A DNA stretch of 64,000 bases from Rhyzopertha dominica (Eukaryota > Arthropoda > Insecta > Coleoptera > Bostrichidae). A model generated the notes under the pieces. It was not told where the DNA came from. It saw only the letters and a list, made by a program, of their open reading frames with translations, and made no database searches. A program made the position numbers and the translations under genes. Positions 34,337 through 45,387 of the stretch are shown here, one piece after another. The stretch covers positions 11,966,001 through 12,030,000 of the forward strand of contig QCXZ01000001.1 of NCBI GenBank assembly GCA_025024175.1. The letters run 5' to 3'. Each line of letters opens with the position of its first letter. Positions within the stretch are counted from its first letter, which is position 1.

Positions 34337-35084
34337 TTTTCCACCTGCCCGACATATTACCCATATTCACAAATTAGCCAGACTATATTTTTTCTTAAGT
34401 TCACTATATCTCTCACTAATAGAACTATTTATATAATTGGAAAAGAAGTGCAGTATATTTGTAACCCCCTCTACATATATATGAATTTTGCTTACAATAA
34501 AAAAACTAATAATTCTATCGATGTTTGCTGACTGGGAAAATAAGTACCGAAAATCTTCACTGCATCCTGGACTAATGGTATGTTCAAGCTGCCATTATTT
34601 TACTGATATTAATTTTGTACAATAGTGTTCAGTAAAGATAGCAAACTAAACTGGACCAAAATTTTTTTGCCACTCTTGTGCGTTGCAACTTACTTAATGC
34701 GTGACTGCATGGTACATTTCACAAATTCATTTAGGGTCACTTTATTATTTTCTTTGATATTATTCATCACAGAAATTTTTTTTGAAACAATTTATAGAAG
34801 CAAGCTGATTCAAACTGTCTGTACTGCATCCCCATTACCTGGTATTCCGATTTGGTGTGTTTCATGACGTTGCCGTTAGCTTGATGTTTATCTTAGCATT
34901 AGTAGAATTATTTCAAACGGCGTTTTTTTTTCTTTTTAAATTTCGGAATAGAATATTTTTTTGCCGAGATTGCTCTTTCTATTCCTGGTCAAAACCAGTA
35001 AAACCACAACACTTGGAAAAGCAACACAAATTTTATAAATTAATAACCCCATAAAGTTATTACTAACAAATCTGGTAATAAAAA

Positions 35085-35397
35085 ACAATTACGAGTATAA
35101 ACTTTATTAATAATCACGACCTCAAAAAAACAAAACATTTCACTCTTCTAATGACATACATAATATAAATAGAAAATGAAATCTAAACTACCAAATAACC
35201 ATCATACATCGCAATTCCAACCATCTCATTCAACTATAATTCGTTCTCGCTGCCTTACGTTAAATATTTACAGGAAAAATTAACAGTATCTTCGAATAAA
35301 GATGTAGTCAATTTACAACAACTTATTGGTTATGCATTTTTTATTATATATATTTCATTCAAATGTGGATATCAATCGCAAATCAGCTGCATTTTAC
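35085..35397 (-). promoter_or_regulatory. Ghitm: Ghitm 3' UTR and poly(A) signal
   Basis: AT-rich sequence downstream of the stop on the minus strand. A minus-strand AATAAA at 35108-35103 lies about 290 nt after the stop and is the best candidate signal; a closer hexamer lies near 35340. Confidence 0.45.
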
Positions 35398-35485
35398 TTA
35401 ACGCCTCTGGTTACCACCACCCCCTGCTAGTATTGTTGCAATCCGGATGAATATGTTTAAGGTATCCAGATAGATTCCTACTGAC
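35398..35485 (-). CDS. Ghitm: Ghitm exon 6 and stop
   Basis: Acceptor TTTACAG; one base completes an Ala codon, then SVGIYLDTLNIFIRIATILA and GGGGNQRR to TAA at 35400-35398. The IYxDTLNIFxRxATxLAxGG..R end is the family C-terminus. Confidence 0.94.
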
Positions 35486-38400
35486 CTGTAAAACAATTTT
35501 ACTAGCGTTAAGATAGAATTAAATAAATGGTGGTTTGTTTGAACATCTTCTTTAATATTTAGTTTTAATGATATATTTAAACTTTTTTTATCAGTTATGA
35601 TACAAAATTTTTTTTTTGGCGTAATATCTTATGAGCATCTAGAATCCTATGTAGTAACAATGAGGCAACATGTTTACAGTGGTTACTTGATTTCTGTACT
35701 TTTACTGTTTAATTAACTTTTTGCACATATTTGCTAAATGTGAAGCACACTTTGACTTAGAAAAAATTCTCCACTGTGTCTTTTCAATATGTGCCCATTA
35801 AAAAATACAATATTGTTGATGATCACTCACTGCGAAACATTATGCTAAATTACTATTAACACTAAATGATAACTATAAATATGGCCCTTAATAATACAAA
35901 ATCCTTTTCTCGATTCAATACCTATTACACAAGTTATGAACAAACACAAAATTTAAAACCATACAATATTTTTAAAATATCTCAAAAAGTACAGCAGATA
36001 AATGTAATTTGTTTTCAGATTCTTAAATAAGACATGATCCCCATGTAAAGAGCCAAAACTTAATCACCCTATATGTTAGAAACACTCAAAGTTATCTGAT
36101 TTACACAACCAAACACCAGCATTCCAGGTAAAACAAAACAATGCCTGCAAATTTTATAGTGCTTTTTATAATTTTTCCCTATACAAATGAAGTTAAATAA
36201 ATTTATACTTACGCATTGACAGGATCATATGGCCTCACACCGTACAGACTGGGACTTACAGGATACCTTTCTGCCTGTGCAATAATCCTTTGTGTGTCAT
36301 ACAAAAGGAAAGCTGAGAAAAGCAGCAATCCACCATACAGTGAGATTGAATACAGGCCCGCTCCCAACGCTGTTGTAGGAGGCAAAAACATCGTACCAAT
36401 TGAGGAAACGAACACAACTCCTAGACCCATTGCAAGTGGAGCTCCCATGTTCAGGAATTTTTCACTGGGAGCACATACCTTTAAGAAAACAGAACATCAA
36501 TTTTTCAGATTAGGTTTGATCTACATAAGAACAATCCATGCTAACCTCATTTTAAATGAATAAGTTAATGAAGAAAATACAAAGAAATTAAAAATAAATA
36601 ACAATTATATAACACTAGATTATGAAGGTAAAAGATCTGCTATCAATTAAAAAATATATGTTTTAATTGTTTCTAATAGCACCTAAAATGAATTGTATCA
36701 GATAATTTGAACTTACAGTATCAATACTTGATTTNTCTTAATATTTGAAAAAGTAACTTTTGTAAAAAATCTATACCTGATATTATGAAGTCTTGCATCA
36801 TGGAAAATAAATATTTTACAAAAGATATGTAAATAACCAACCTTTGTATACCCAATAGAAAACAAATGTATACTTGAAAAAAATGTGGTCATAATTTTAT
36901 TACTTTTTCTTATTAAAAAAAAATTATGAAGCAACATTTTCAAAAAATTTACCATGTCGAAATGTCTCATGTTCAAATATTATAACCGCTTTACCAGGTG
37001 CATCGACCAGGCAAATAATTCGCGGNTCGGTTACACTCCTCAGTAACGGCAGTAAATGACAAAATATACGAGGCACATCCAGAAAGTAAGTGTACTGGTA
37101 CTCTCACAGCTATAGGTGATACTTTTTCGACATGTTGGCAAAACTGCCGCATAGCCTGNCCCCTCCCCCAAAACGAGGCCAATCCGAGGTTAGTGTGCTG
37201 AAAACTCTTGACGCAGTAGCATCTCTTGTGAAAAATGTCGATCGTATCTCCCGCCAAGTGCGAAATTCGCGCNGTTATTTGCTACCTCGTTGCGAAGGGA
37301 AAAACTCCGGTTGAAATTTATGACGTGAAAACTGTTTACAGTAATAGAGCTATGAATCGTACAAGTGTGTACAAGTGGTGTCGCGATTTTAAAAATGGCC
37401 GTACTTCCGTACATGACGATCAGAGGAGCAGAAGACCTTCAATTGTGACTGGCAAGCTTGTGGAAAAAATCGAGATTGCGGTCCTTGACGGCCGCAGATT
37501 GACGTTAGATGAACTTTCTGCGATGTTTCCGCAAATCTCCAGATCCCTGATATACGAAACAATCACAGAAACTCTCGGATATCGGAAATTGTCTGCGAGG
37601 TGGGTCCCAAAACAGCTAACAGAACAGCACAAGTTGAATCGAGTGCAGAGCTCAAAAGAGTTTTTGGAACGCTACGAACTTGAAGGCGATGATTTTCTCT
37701 ACTCTATTGTTACTGGGGACGAAACTTGAGTTGCCCACTACACGGCTGAAACTAAGAGACAGTCTCAACAATGGCGTCACACCTTGTCACCCTCCGCCAA
37801 GAAATTAAAAACCACAATTTCAGCCAAAAAAATAATGGCATCCGTGTTTTGGGACCATAAAGGCATAATTTTGAAAAAAGGAAAAGGAGGGGCATGCTGA
37901 CGAAGGGAATCTGCCTGCTGCACGACAATGCCAGACCTCACACAGCCAACGCCACAAAGCAACTCCTGCACTCTTTTGGATGGGACGTTTTGAACCACCC
38001 CCCGTATTCCCCTGACATCAAAAAATTGATCCCGCGGCTCACCACTTGCATCGAGAGGGATGGTGACTATGTCGAAAAATAACTTACATATGTACGAGTG
38101 TAACCAAGTATGTTTTTGTTTTAATAAATTCTTTTTTGAACCCTACATAAATTGAGTACACTTACTTTCTGGACGTGCCTCGTAACCTATAATAATTGAA
38201 ATTCGTGATTTGCATTTGTGCAAACTTGCTGGATGACGGTCATGAAAAAGTCATGAAAAATCGTTAAAATACTGCCTAATCTGATCCATGTACCGATAAT
38301 TCAGATGATCACTGTTGGATAAATGGTAGATACCAACATGGTTAAATTTTGNAAATGCCTATTATTAATTTTAAAATTAATAGAAATAGTTGCTTACAGC

Positions 38401-41400
38401 AAGTGTGCTAAGTCCGCCCACAACGCCAGCAGTGTACCAGGCCGCTCGAATGAGTAATGGTCCTCCCATGAAGCACATAGGTGCTAACATTGCACCCATA
38501 ACTCCAGAATGTAACAACCATGCCATCTGCTTAGCACCAAAACCTTCTTTATACTCTATACTCTGCACAAGCATTCCTGTACCCATTATGGCACCTAAAC
38601 ATATAGCTAAACCCTGAAAGTACAATCTTTTAAGTAAAATCTTGCAACTATTAAAAATGACAAAAATTTAAAATAATTAAGTAGAAAAAATGTATTTTTT
38701 GTTGGGGTTTACTATGTTGACTTCATTTAATCATTTAATGAACACTAAATTAAGTTTTAGTTTTATTCATAGTATGACATGTTGTTTACGGGCTGTTTCA
38801 GAGCTATTTCTGAGGAAGACACCGACATGAGTGTCGAAACGTCAAGGTCAAATAAGCAATGTCGGAACCAGCCCGGAAAACAACGTCATCGACTACAACC
38901 ATGGAAGCCTACAAACTAAAATTTATTCATAGTAGTATAGTTTTAAATGATAGTAAGATGTAAAAGAAAGAACCAGGTAAGTCCGTTTAAAACACTGCCT
39001 TGAAATAGTGTTTCATCAAAACAGTAAATACTGACTATTTTAATTTATTTCTCAACATTCACCATGATGCAGCAACCAAAATGCTGTCTGTGCCATATTG
39101 CCTACACAAAGATAACTATACTATAAAGCACAGTTTCACAGTTGTTATAACTACATTACAGTTTAGGTTCAAGTATTAAAAGCATGTCATAGAGTAAGTT
39201 GCCTAATTATTTCTTAAGTTGATATTTGAAAAACACACAGGGTAAATTTATTTCATCTAGATATTATCAATCAAAACTATAGTAACAGAGACAATCAATT
39301 TAAAAAATACATACAAAGTGTATATAATTTAACTCATTTTCAAATTAAAAAAAAAGAATTTTACTTACCATGAATCCGTTTCGGGTAACTATTTTCATAA
39401 TTGTTGGTGATCTGAAAGCAGCAACTGCACTAGCTGCTGTAACAGCTAAAGATCCTCCAAAATACATATATGTTGTTTTAATCCTGTCCTTAATGTATTG
39501 TGGCCATATCCTGCAACCAAAATCGTTAAAATGAATGACCTTTACACAATCACACTTATAGCAGAAGCAGTATATAATATAATAAGTTGTTTTAGTAGAC
39601 TAATAACTCAATGTTAGCATTATTTTTAATTCATCTATTATTGCTTAATTCACTTCGTATACAATATAATTCTTATATGTTTTAGTTTCTCTATAAACCA
39701 TTTCCTTCCAAAAGACCCGATAATTTTTTTGAAGGGGTTTAGTAGTTTGAAAGAACAACACTTCACTGACAAACAATTTGAAAAAAAAACGTTTTTTTAA
39801 TTTTCTTTACTATAACCAAGTTACTTACGAGATTATGAAAATTGTGTGATTTTTTTAATTCCTAAATGATATTTACACTACAAGAACTGCCACAAACAAA
39901 GGCATGGCAACCAGCAACAGTCCAAATCTTTGCCATACATAAAAATACCTGATCCTAATGCTACAAAAATACTTCGGTGTTGTGTAGTTAAGAACTGTAA
40001 AAGAATTTGATAGGGAAGTTGAATTACTGCCACAAAGGAACCTTGCTATGAGGATTGTGCCTATTTATAGTAATTGTAAATAAATGGCGTTCAGAAGAGT
40101 AGTATAAAGAAAGAGAAAGTCGAAACCCTTCAGTATTCATAAGTTTTTGGAAAGACAGTGACACAATCTGGCGTACGTGGAAATGCAAATGTGACGGAGA
40201 AAACGAGGAAGTCAGAAATGATTAACCTGATAAAATCTTTGATGAAGAACTGATTTTAGAAAATGCTGACAGTATGTATATAATTTTCCAATATTCTCCC
40301 CATAAATGTTTATAAAAAAATCAAGCGCATAAAAACCCTTTTCAAAAAATTATTTAATTATTAAAAGAACTGACAGAATAATTATTAAATTTTTGGAAGT
40401 TTTTACTAATGTACTTAAATGTGTCAATAAATGATTTTGTAATTTTCTTAGGTACACTTACATACATAAATCAGTTAATTTAATTTTCAGGTCAACCACC
40501 GGCAAGTAAAAAAACAAAGTATCACGTGTCAAATAATTCTAAAAATGTTATAAGAAATGTATTTAACTTTTTCTTAGAAAAAGGGATAAAGAGGCTACAA
40601 AATTACCTTATCCAATAGTAGCTGGAGTAGTTAAATTGAATGAGGAATAGTTATCACTACAACAAAATTAAAAAATACTAAGGGATGGCTTAAGGGATCA
40701 CAAAGATGCCAATTCAAACACCTCCCTGCAGAGGAAATTATTTTAAAAGCTTGTGGAGTAAGCGAAAAGTGAATTGAAAAATATCTTTGGACAAGTACCA
40801 TTTTTTTATAATGTGGCTTCTCAAACTACCAAGATTTGAAAATCCTGAAAAGATCTACACAGAAAAACAAATTAAAAATGTTTAAAAAGAAAATGATTTT
40901 TCTTTTTCCTAGACAACAACAAAAGAGCACTTATTAAATATAATATAGTAAAGTAATATTGACAGATCAAAATCTTTTTATGCTGATTATTTTTTGACGT
41001 TTCAAAAACCAATCAAAAAATTCAATTTCGGTCAATTATGTCATTTACAACTAATCAAAACACTACTATAGTGGGAATTTTCCACTGATCTCTAAATAAC
41101 TGGATGTCGCTTACATACCAAAATGCATGTAAATTATTTGTGATAGATTTAAGCCACTTTAGCGCCTAGCCGCTGGTCCTTGTACTAAAATTTTGACAAA
41201 GGTTCGCTTCTGCGGTAAATATAACGTTAATGACTGACGGTTAAAATCGTAAACTCAACATCTGTCTGCAGATTTTCAAAAGATGATCGTTGTAGTGTTT
41301 GAGTAAGAAACAGGTACCATACAAACTGGATGTTACGTTTACTCATAACCATATTATATAGTTAAGGATCTAACCTAAAATTTGAACACGCCGTTAAATT

Positions 41401-43290
41401 GATAGTATGAGTACCAGCGGCATGGTGGCTACTTATCACAGTTTGGATGACTTATGCGACATCCAGTTATTTAGAGATCAGTGGAATTTTCACAAGAGCA
41501 AATTCTCGCTGGAATAATTTAAGGTAGGTTTTCCATGGCAACAAAAATTATTGGCTTGATGTCTGTCATCAAACTCTACTAAAAATGAGTGAAACAAGAT
41601 TTTATATGTCTTCACTCGATGAATAATATTGAAACAGTGTTTCTGCTTGTTACATTAAAAAAAATCTATCGAATAGCACACGAGAGTGAGAATAAATTAA
41701 AAAGTAATTCTCCAGAACTTTTAGTCGTATTCTCGAACTGTTGCCATTTGGCAATTATCAGGCAACAGTTCTCGAAGTTCAGTCAACATTGAATTAATAG
41801 GGATTTAATCACATCACACCAACAATCTTCTAAAATGCAATAAAATTAGGTATGGTGCGGTTTCAAAATTTGTAAATACATTAGGCTGGCTTCTCTTTTC
41901 TATTTTAAGCAAGAATCAACTTTGTTTTTAAATTCTAAACCAACCACAAACCCCAATTTAAGGTGTTGTAATGGTTACTGGGTTGATTTTAGCTAACATC
42001 AACTTTAACAAACAGAATAGGAAATGACCCATTGTCGCTACCACAGATAAAATATAGCTGCATGGTGACAACCTGTTGGAACAAGTATTACACACCAAAT
42101 AAGCATTCTTTGCTATACCATTTACATTACATTTAGCCATATACATAATATATTACATATTATATAAATAATGCAAACTTTCATTTAGATGTTGTTTTCA
42201 TATTTAAAAGTTTCTTTTTTGTGATTTCATAGTTTTCAAACTAACAACCAAGACTGATCTTAAATGTTATTATTTTTGTTAATAAGTGGATTGCTTTAGT
42301 ATTCATATAGTGTTTAATTGATAAATATTTTTTATTGGATGATTTCGTTTTTAGGTTTAAATTTTATTGGTTTATGTTTTCCGTTAATCTGTAAAATGTA
42401 ATTATTGTAAATATATATTTATTTTCTTAACCATTTAGGTAGTTCTTTGATTTTTCTACAAATACAGCAATAAATCGACCTCTGCCCTAAACCGTATTTT
42501 CCGGCAAATCGACAATATTTAGTCCTGTTATTTGTGGTGGCGCTATACTCTTTCGTTTCCAAATTGCTATATAAAATCAAACCGTCTCCATGAGAGGTTA
42601 ATTTGTCTATGGTGTTCACTCTTCTGAGAGGCGGCAAATTGATTTAATCGATAATTTCCATAAGCTCTATGCATGAATCATTTACAGAAACCTTATTACG
42701 TAAGTTTAAAAAAATGTTAAAAATCTATTACAGAATTGTATTTCTCAACTACCTATATAACTGCACATTACTGAGAAGTACTCATATTTACTACAAATGT
42801 TAGATTTTTGAGTTTTATAAAGATTGCAGTTATGCTATAAATATTATGCAACCAATTTTTGTATTGAAATGTAAACTACGGAATTTTTGTTGAAAAATTC
42901 CCAACAGACTATCGAACGCATAGTAACTAACTACATACGCAGATTTTTCCAGCGCTCCAGCCTGACTACCCATTCCTATACCATAGTAACAAAGAGCACC
43001 TAGGCCCAACAGGGATCCTCCTGCTAATGCGCCTTTACCAACATTGAAAGCTAGAACAACATATACAAAATTAAGAATAATAATAAAAAGTGTGCACCGC
43101 CTGAAGTACCTGTCTCTCCTGCGGGAGCCATTGCCTGTTCTTTCAATGTTTTTCTCCTTGCTGCCCGTGCAAGTGCATCTCGACTATCTTCAGCAAAGTT
43201 TCGTACAGCAGATCTGTAGGGTAACTGTTTCGTAACAGCTACCCTTAGAGCTGACGAGCCACATAATCTTGAAGCTAGTAAAGCCGCCAT
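35398..43290 (-). CDS. Ghitm: Ghitm/TMBIM5, mitochondrial Bax inhibitor-1 family protein (complete coding span)
   Basis: Six exons on the minus strand: 43290-43110, 43050-42939, 39510-39369, 38613-38398, 36478-36213 and 35485-35398, 1005 nt in all (334 residues; human GHITM has 345). All introns are GT..AG and phases match. The N-terminus is Arg-rich without acidic residues for 30 codons, a mitochondrial targeting signal. Several membrane segments follow, with family motifs IWPQYIKDRIKTTYMYF, MAWLLHSGVMGAMLAPM, GGPLLIRAAWYTAGVVGGLS, MFLPPTTALGAGLYSISLYG and FLLYDTQRI. Known for the family: an inner-membrane protein (MICS1) involved in cristae structure, cytochrome c retention and ion exchange. 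Introns hold a deleted mariner, a hammerhead-like motif and a MITE, none disturbing an exon. Confidence 0.96.
36213..36478 (-). CDS. Ghitm: Ghitm exon 5
   Basis: Acceptor TAAAG, donor GTAAGT; phase 0 in, phase 2 out. It encodes VCAPSEKFLNMGAPLAMGLG, then MFLPPTTALGAGLYSISLYG, then LLYDTQRIIAQAERYP with the conserved Asp of the BI-1 family, and VRPYDPVNA. Confidence 0.96.
37069..38182 (+). mobile_element. Deleted mariner element in a Ghitm intron
   Basis: 1114 bp between TA dinucleotides, with about 27-bp terminal inverted repeats (CGAGGCACATCCAGAAAGTA then AGTGTA; the right end has one change). Shorter than the usual 1.3 kb. Inserted between Ghitm exons 5 and 4, opposite to the gene. Confidence 0.9.
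37235..38082 (+). pseudogene. Mariner transposase, broken
   Basis: Begins MSIVSPAKCEIR at 37235. Helix-turn-helix region, then WVPKQLTEQHKLNRV and YSIVTGDET with the first catalytic Asp, followed by TGA in place of the Trp codon. After the WDHKGIILKKG block about 40 codons are missing, then LLHDNARPHT (second Asp) and HPPYSPD. The segment with the third catalytic Asp of the DD34D triad is deleted. It cannot encode active transposase. Confidence 0.85.
38398..38613 (-). CDS. Ghitm: Ghitm exon 4
   Basis: Acceptor TTTCAG, donor GTAAGC; exactly 72 codons, phase 0 on both sides. It encodes three membrane stretches with MAWLLHSGVMGAMLAPM and GGPLLIRAAWYTAGVVGGLS, almost identical to vertebrate GHITM. 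Confidence 0.96.
38781..38884 (+). ncRNA. Hammerhead-ribozyme-like motif with extended stem I
   Basis: Core CTGAGGA (38810-38816) intact, extra A, stem II GACAC-cgacatga-GTGTC, intact GAAA, ACGTC with C at the cleavage position. Outer flanks GTTGTTTACGGGCTG (38781) and CAGCCCGGAAAACAAC (38869) can pair, extending stem I beyond an internal loop. Antisense to Ghitm within an intron. Confidence 0.6.
39369..39510 (-). CDS. Ghitm: Ghitm exon 3
   Basis: Acceptor TTGCAG, donor GTAAGT; phase 2 in, phase 0 out. It encodes IWPQYIKDRIKTTYMYFGGS, an Ala-rich membrane helix, and IMKIVTRNGFM. The motif WPQYxxDRI..TYMYF is diagnostic for GHITM. It is too short to show as a stand-alone reading frame and was found by splicing. 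Confidence 0.93.
40490..40760 (+). pseudogene. Weak transposase-like fragment
   Basis: Frame pieces such as KKTKYHVSNNSKNVIRNVFN and LPYPIVAGVVKLNEE resemble the N-terminal region of an arthropod DDE transposase family, broken by frameshifts. Low confidence. Confidence 0.25.
41083..41483. mobile_element. 401-bp MITE with 8-bp target-site duplication
   Basis: Ends CACTGATCTCTAAATAACTG and its complement (about 28 bp); flanked on both sides by GAATTTTC. An 8-bp duplication fits hAT or P superfamilies. No protein. In a Ghitm intron. Confidence 0.8.
41884..42031. mobile_element. Short MITE, copy 2
   Basis: Inverted copy of 5989-6136, inside a Ghitm intron. No coding capacity. Confidence 0.65.
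42627..42693. mobile_element. End fragment of the same MITE family, copy 3
   Basis: Inverted relative to the other copies: it carries the subterminal block (AATTGATTTAATCGATAATT) and the terminus (GCATGAATCATTTACAGAAA). Only one end is recognisable, inside a Ghitm intron. Confidence 0.5.
42939..43050 (-). CDS. Ghitm: Ghitm exon 2, first membrane segment
   Basis: Acceptor TTCTAG, donor GTATGT; phase 1 in, phase 2 out. It encodes AFNVGKGALAGGSLLGLGAL and then CYYGIGMGSQAGALEKSA, matching the glycine-rich first transmembrane segment of the family (GKGALxxG...GLGALCYYG). Confidence 0.93.
43110..43290 (-). CDS. Ghitm: Ghitm exon 1, mitochondrial targeting peptide
   Basis: ATG at 43290-43288 (minus strand), 60 codons plus one base, donor GTACTT. 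The sequence starts MAALLASRLCGSSALRVAVT and is rich in Ala, Arg and Leu, as in mitochondrial presequences. The ATG is the first one after the probable 5' UTR acceptor. Confidence 0.9.
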
Positions 43291-43311
43291 TTCAGAAATA
43301 AGTATATATCT

Positions 43312-43500
43312 GAAACAAGAAAAATTAAAACGTTTTATGGACGTGATTATGTTGGGTTAAGTTGTGCAACAACGTTAAAAAAATGTCAATGCAATTTTCT
43401 TACCTAGTTTTGTGTATGGTTGAATTATGACACTGAAATTTAAACAAGAGAACAGGACAAATCAACAAACGTCAATAATAATAATTTAAATCTCGTTCGC
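43312..43500 (-). promoter_or_regulatory. Ghitm: Ghitm probable 5' UTR exon and promoter
   Basis: On the minus strand, CTAG followed by GTAAGA at 43404/43403 forms a donor, and TTTCAG near 43312, just upstream of the ATG, forms an acceptor, giving a short 5' UTR intron. The transcription start is probably near 43450-43550. The ATG was taken from the second exon. Confidence 0.45.
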
Positions 43501-43817
43501 TATCCGGCAGATTCTCGACTGTTCTATTTTGTTTTGCAATTTCACATTCGTGATTGACGTCTTACATCATGCACCAACAGCTGACAGTTGACAATTGAAA
43601 CTTGCCACTTAACCACAGATCAGTGAAACATATAGATTTCAGTTTTGAAGTCGCAAATACGCTATTTTAGTGTGACATAGATGTCGGCCATTTTGCTGCG
43701 GTACGTCAAGATTCTGGATCAAAACAAACCAAGTCGTCCTAACGTGCATAAGGGAGTTCAGTGTTGGTGCAATTTTTTAGTGTTAAAAGAAGATTTCCTC
43801 TTGTTTGTAATTTGGTA

Positions 43818-43845
43818 CTGACGATGACTTATTAGGCGAAATCAC
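43818..43845 (+). ncRNA. Degenerate hammerhead-like motif, Penelope first-family relic
   Basis: CTGACGA and GAAA intact, same flanking order as 7551-7593 (TTTGTAATTTGGTACTGACG), but stem II has a mismatch and stem III is lost. It lies upstream of the Ghitm 5' end. Confidence 0.4.
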
Positions 43846-44567
43846 TTCACCTGTTAATAAATATTGTGGATTAAACTTGGCAAAGCTTATTTAACTAGAA
43901 TTAATTTCATGTAAATACCTGTAACTTTAATTTTAATGATATATCAAACTGATTCACTAAAATTCATTTTCAATGTCTTTTTTATATTTTGTTTCAATAA
44001 TGTTTACTTTTATCTTTTAACACAAAATTTTCTCGCGTCAAAAAATTCAATACAAATGCAGATGTGGCCTACAAATTTTTTTTTCAATTAAGTACGATTC
44101 GAGATAAAATTTCTGCCACACCATTGAAATCTTAAAAGTGCAAGGAACATTTTGTTAACAAAATGAGCTTTCTAGCTACATTTTCAACAAAAATTTATGT
44201 TGAAAATACCGTGTACGCTTATTCTAATATGAGCACTTTCGCTCGAGAGTGACGTCACAACTCTATGGGGAGAGCTGCTAATCTCCACAATGGCATACCA
44301 TGTATTTTTGTATCGTGATTATTATCAGTTCACAAATATCTCCATTAATGTTTCTCACATGCTTCTCATGTTGTTGCTCGCACACTCTCCTGAAGTTTTG
44401 CTTTATATTTTGTATAATAGGTATTGGTGTATTGCTTGAAATCAGCTTACAATACCAGCCAGGTATCTTTTTACAAATAATATCTACTATCCTGCCCAAA
44501 TCTTATAAGTAGTTATATATACAGATATATTTAGTTCAACAAAATGGTTACCAACAGTTTTAAATTC

Positions 44568-44653
44568 TTTATTATAAACATTAATAAACATACATTCTAC
44601 ATTCGTAACTAGTAACATTTAGATACTACATTTCATTGAAAATATTATTTATT
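44568..44653 (-). promoter_or_regulatory. ben: Ubc13 candidate poly(A) signals
   Basis: Minus-strand AATAAA hexamers at 44653-44648 and 44573-44568 lie about 280 and 360 nt after the stop codon. Confidence 0.35.
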
Positions 44654-44928
44654 TTCTGAGCAATCTGATTTAGGTATCAACTACAAAGCCGTTTTGTATG
44701 AACAAATATTAAAACTTCGGTCACAACTGTTATTGCAGCAGATAACGTTGTGAATGTCTGTAATTATCACAGGCAGCCGTTGAACTTAACACGATGCCAT
44801 TTCATTCGAAGCTCTGAATGTACGAAGATACATATCAAGTACTTCCAAATTTAATACACAGACTTATTTCTCAAAAGTGATCATAATAAATAAAATGAAT
44901 ACAAAATTTAGCACTTTGGCAGGACCCG

Positions 44929-45387
44929 TCATTCATCATTCATAGCATAGAGGCGTGTCCATTCTCTTGCTTTCATAATTGCTTCGCTTTCATTAGACTN
45001 CCACAACTTAGCCACATCGTTGGCTAATGGATCATCAGGATTGGGACTACTAAGAAGTGCTTGTATCGATAGGAGTACAGTTCGAACTTGCAATGCTGGA
45101 CTCCATTGGTCCTTTAAGACATCTAAACATATGCGCCCTAATTTGTCTATATTAGGATGATATATTTTTGTCAAGAATCGCACATTGGGAGGTGACAGTG
45201 GGTAATTTTCTGGTAAGAAAAGCTCCAACTTAAAAAGCCCACCTTCATAAGGAGAACCTGCTGGCCCAGCCATCACAATGTGGAAATATCTGCAGTTTCC
45301 CTCGTCAGGAGTAGCAGATATTCCTGGAGGAGGATCTTTTGAAAGATTTTTTGTTTCCACTAAAATTCTTCTAGTTGAAGTAGCCAT
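44929..45387 (-). CDS. ben: Ubiquitin-conjugating enzyme E2 N (Ubc13/bendless)
   Basis: 152 codons plus stop, the same length as human UBE2N. The UBC fold is complete: N-terminal [25 protein letters not shown] (HPN motif at 77-79), catalytic Cys87 in [17 protein letters not shown], and the [15 protein letters not shown] end region. One ambiguous base (45000) blurs a codon near residue 130. Known role: with a Uev partner it builds Lys63-linked ubiquitin chains for DNA-damage tolerance and immune signalling; the fly orthologue bendless also acts in synapse formation and Imd signalling. The coding region is one exon. TTTGCAG ends 9 nt upstream of the ATG, so a 5' UTR intron is likely, which argues against a processed copy. 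Confidence 0.97.
   Translation of the reverse strand: MATSTRRILVETKNLSKDPPPGISATPDEGNCRYFHIVMAGPAGSPYEGGLFKLELFLPENYPLSPPNVRFLTKIYHPNIDKLGRICLDVLKDQWSPALQVRTVLLSIQALLSSPNPDDPLANDVAKLWXSNESEAIMKAREWTRLYAMNDE

Larger units (their letters stand above)
33780..34340 (-). mobile_element. Penelope-like element fragment, third family
   Basis: Minus-strand endonuclease C-terminal remnant (34336-33956) followed downstream by a CAG-rich stretch and a hammerhead-like motif at 33874-33833. Lies between Schip1 and Ghitm. Confidence 0.6.

Noticed and set aside
34014..34436. 140-codon plus-strand frame with hydrophobic stretches
   Set aside because: It is the opposite strand of the Penelope-like endonuclease remnant, which explains its openness.
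40985..41035. Minus-strand GAAACGTC with A/T-rich flanks resembling hammerhead stem I
   Set aside because: No stem II and the core heptamer is not recognisable; the pairing is just T and A runs.
42419..42637. 72-codon minus-strand frame with Cys pairs (YCRFAG...YCCICRK)
   Set aside because: Might be a transposase zinc motif, but spacing does not fit a known family and it starts inside a MITE end.
44929..45387. Ubc13 as a processed retrocopy
   Set aside because: The frame is intact, an acceptor lies directly upstream of the ATG, and there is no poly(A) tract or target duplication at its ends.
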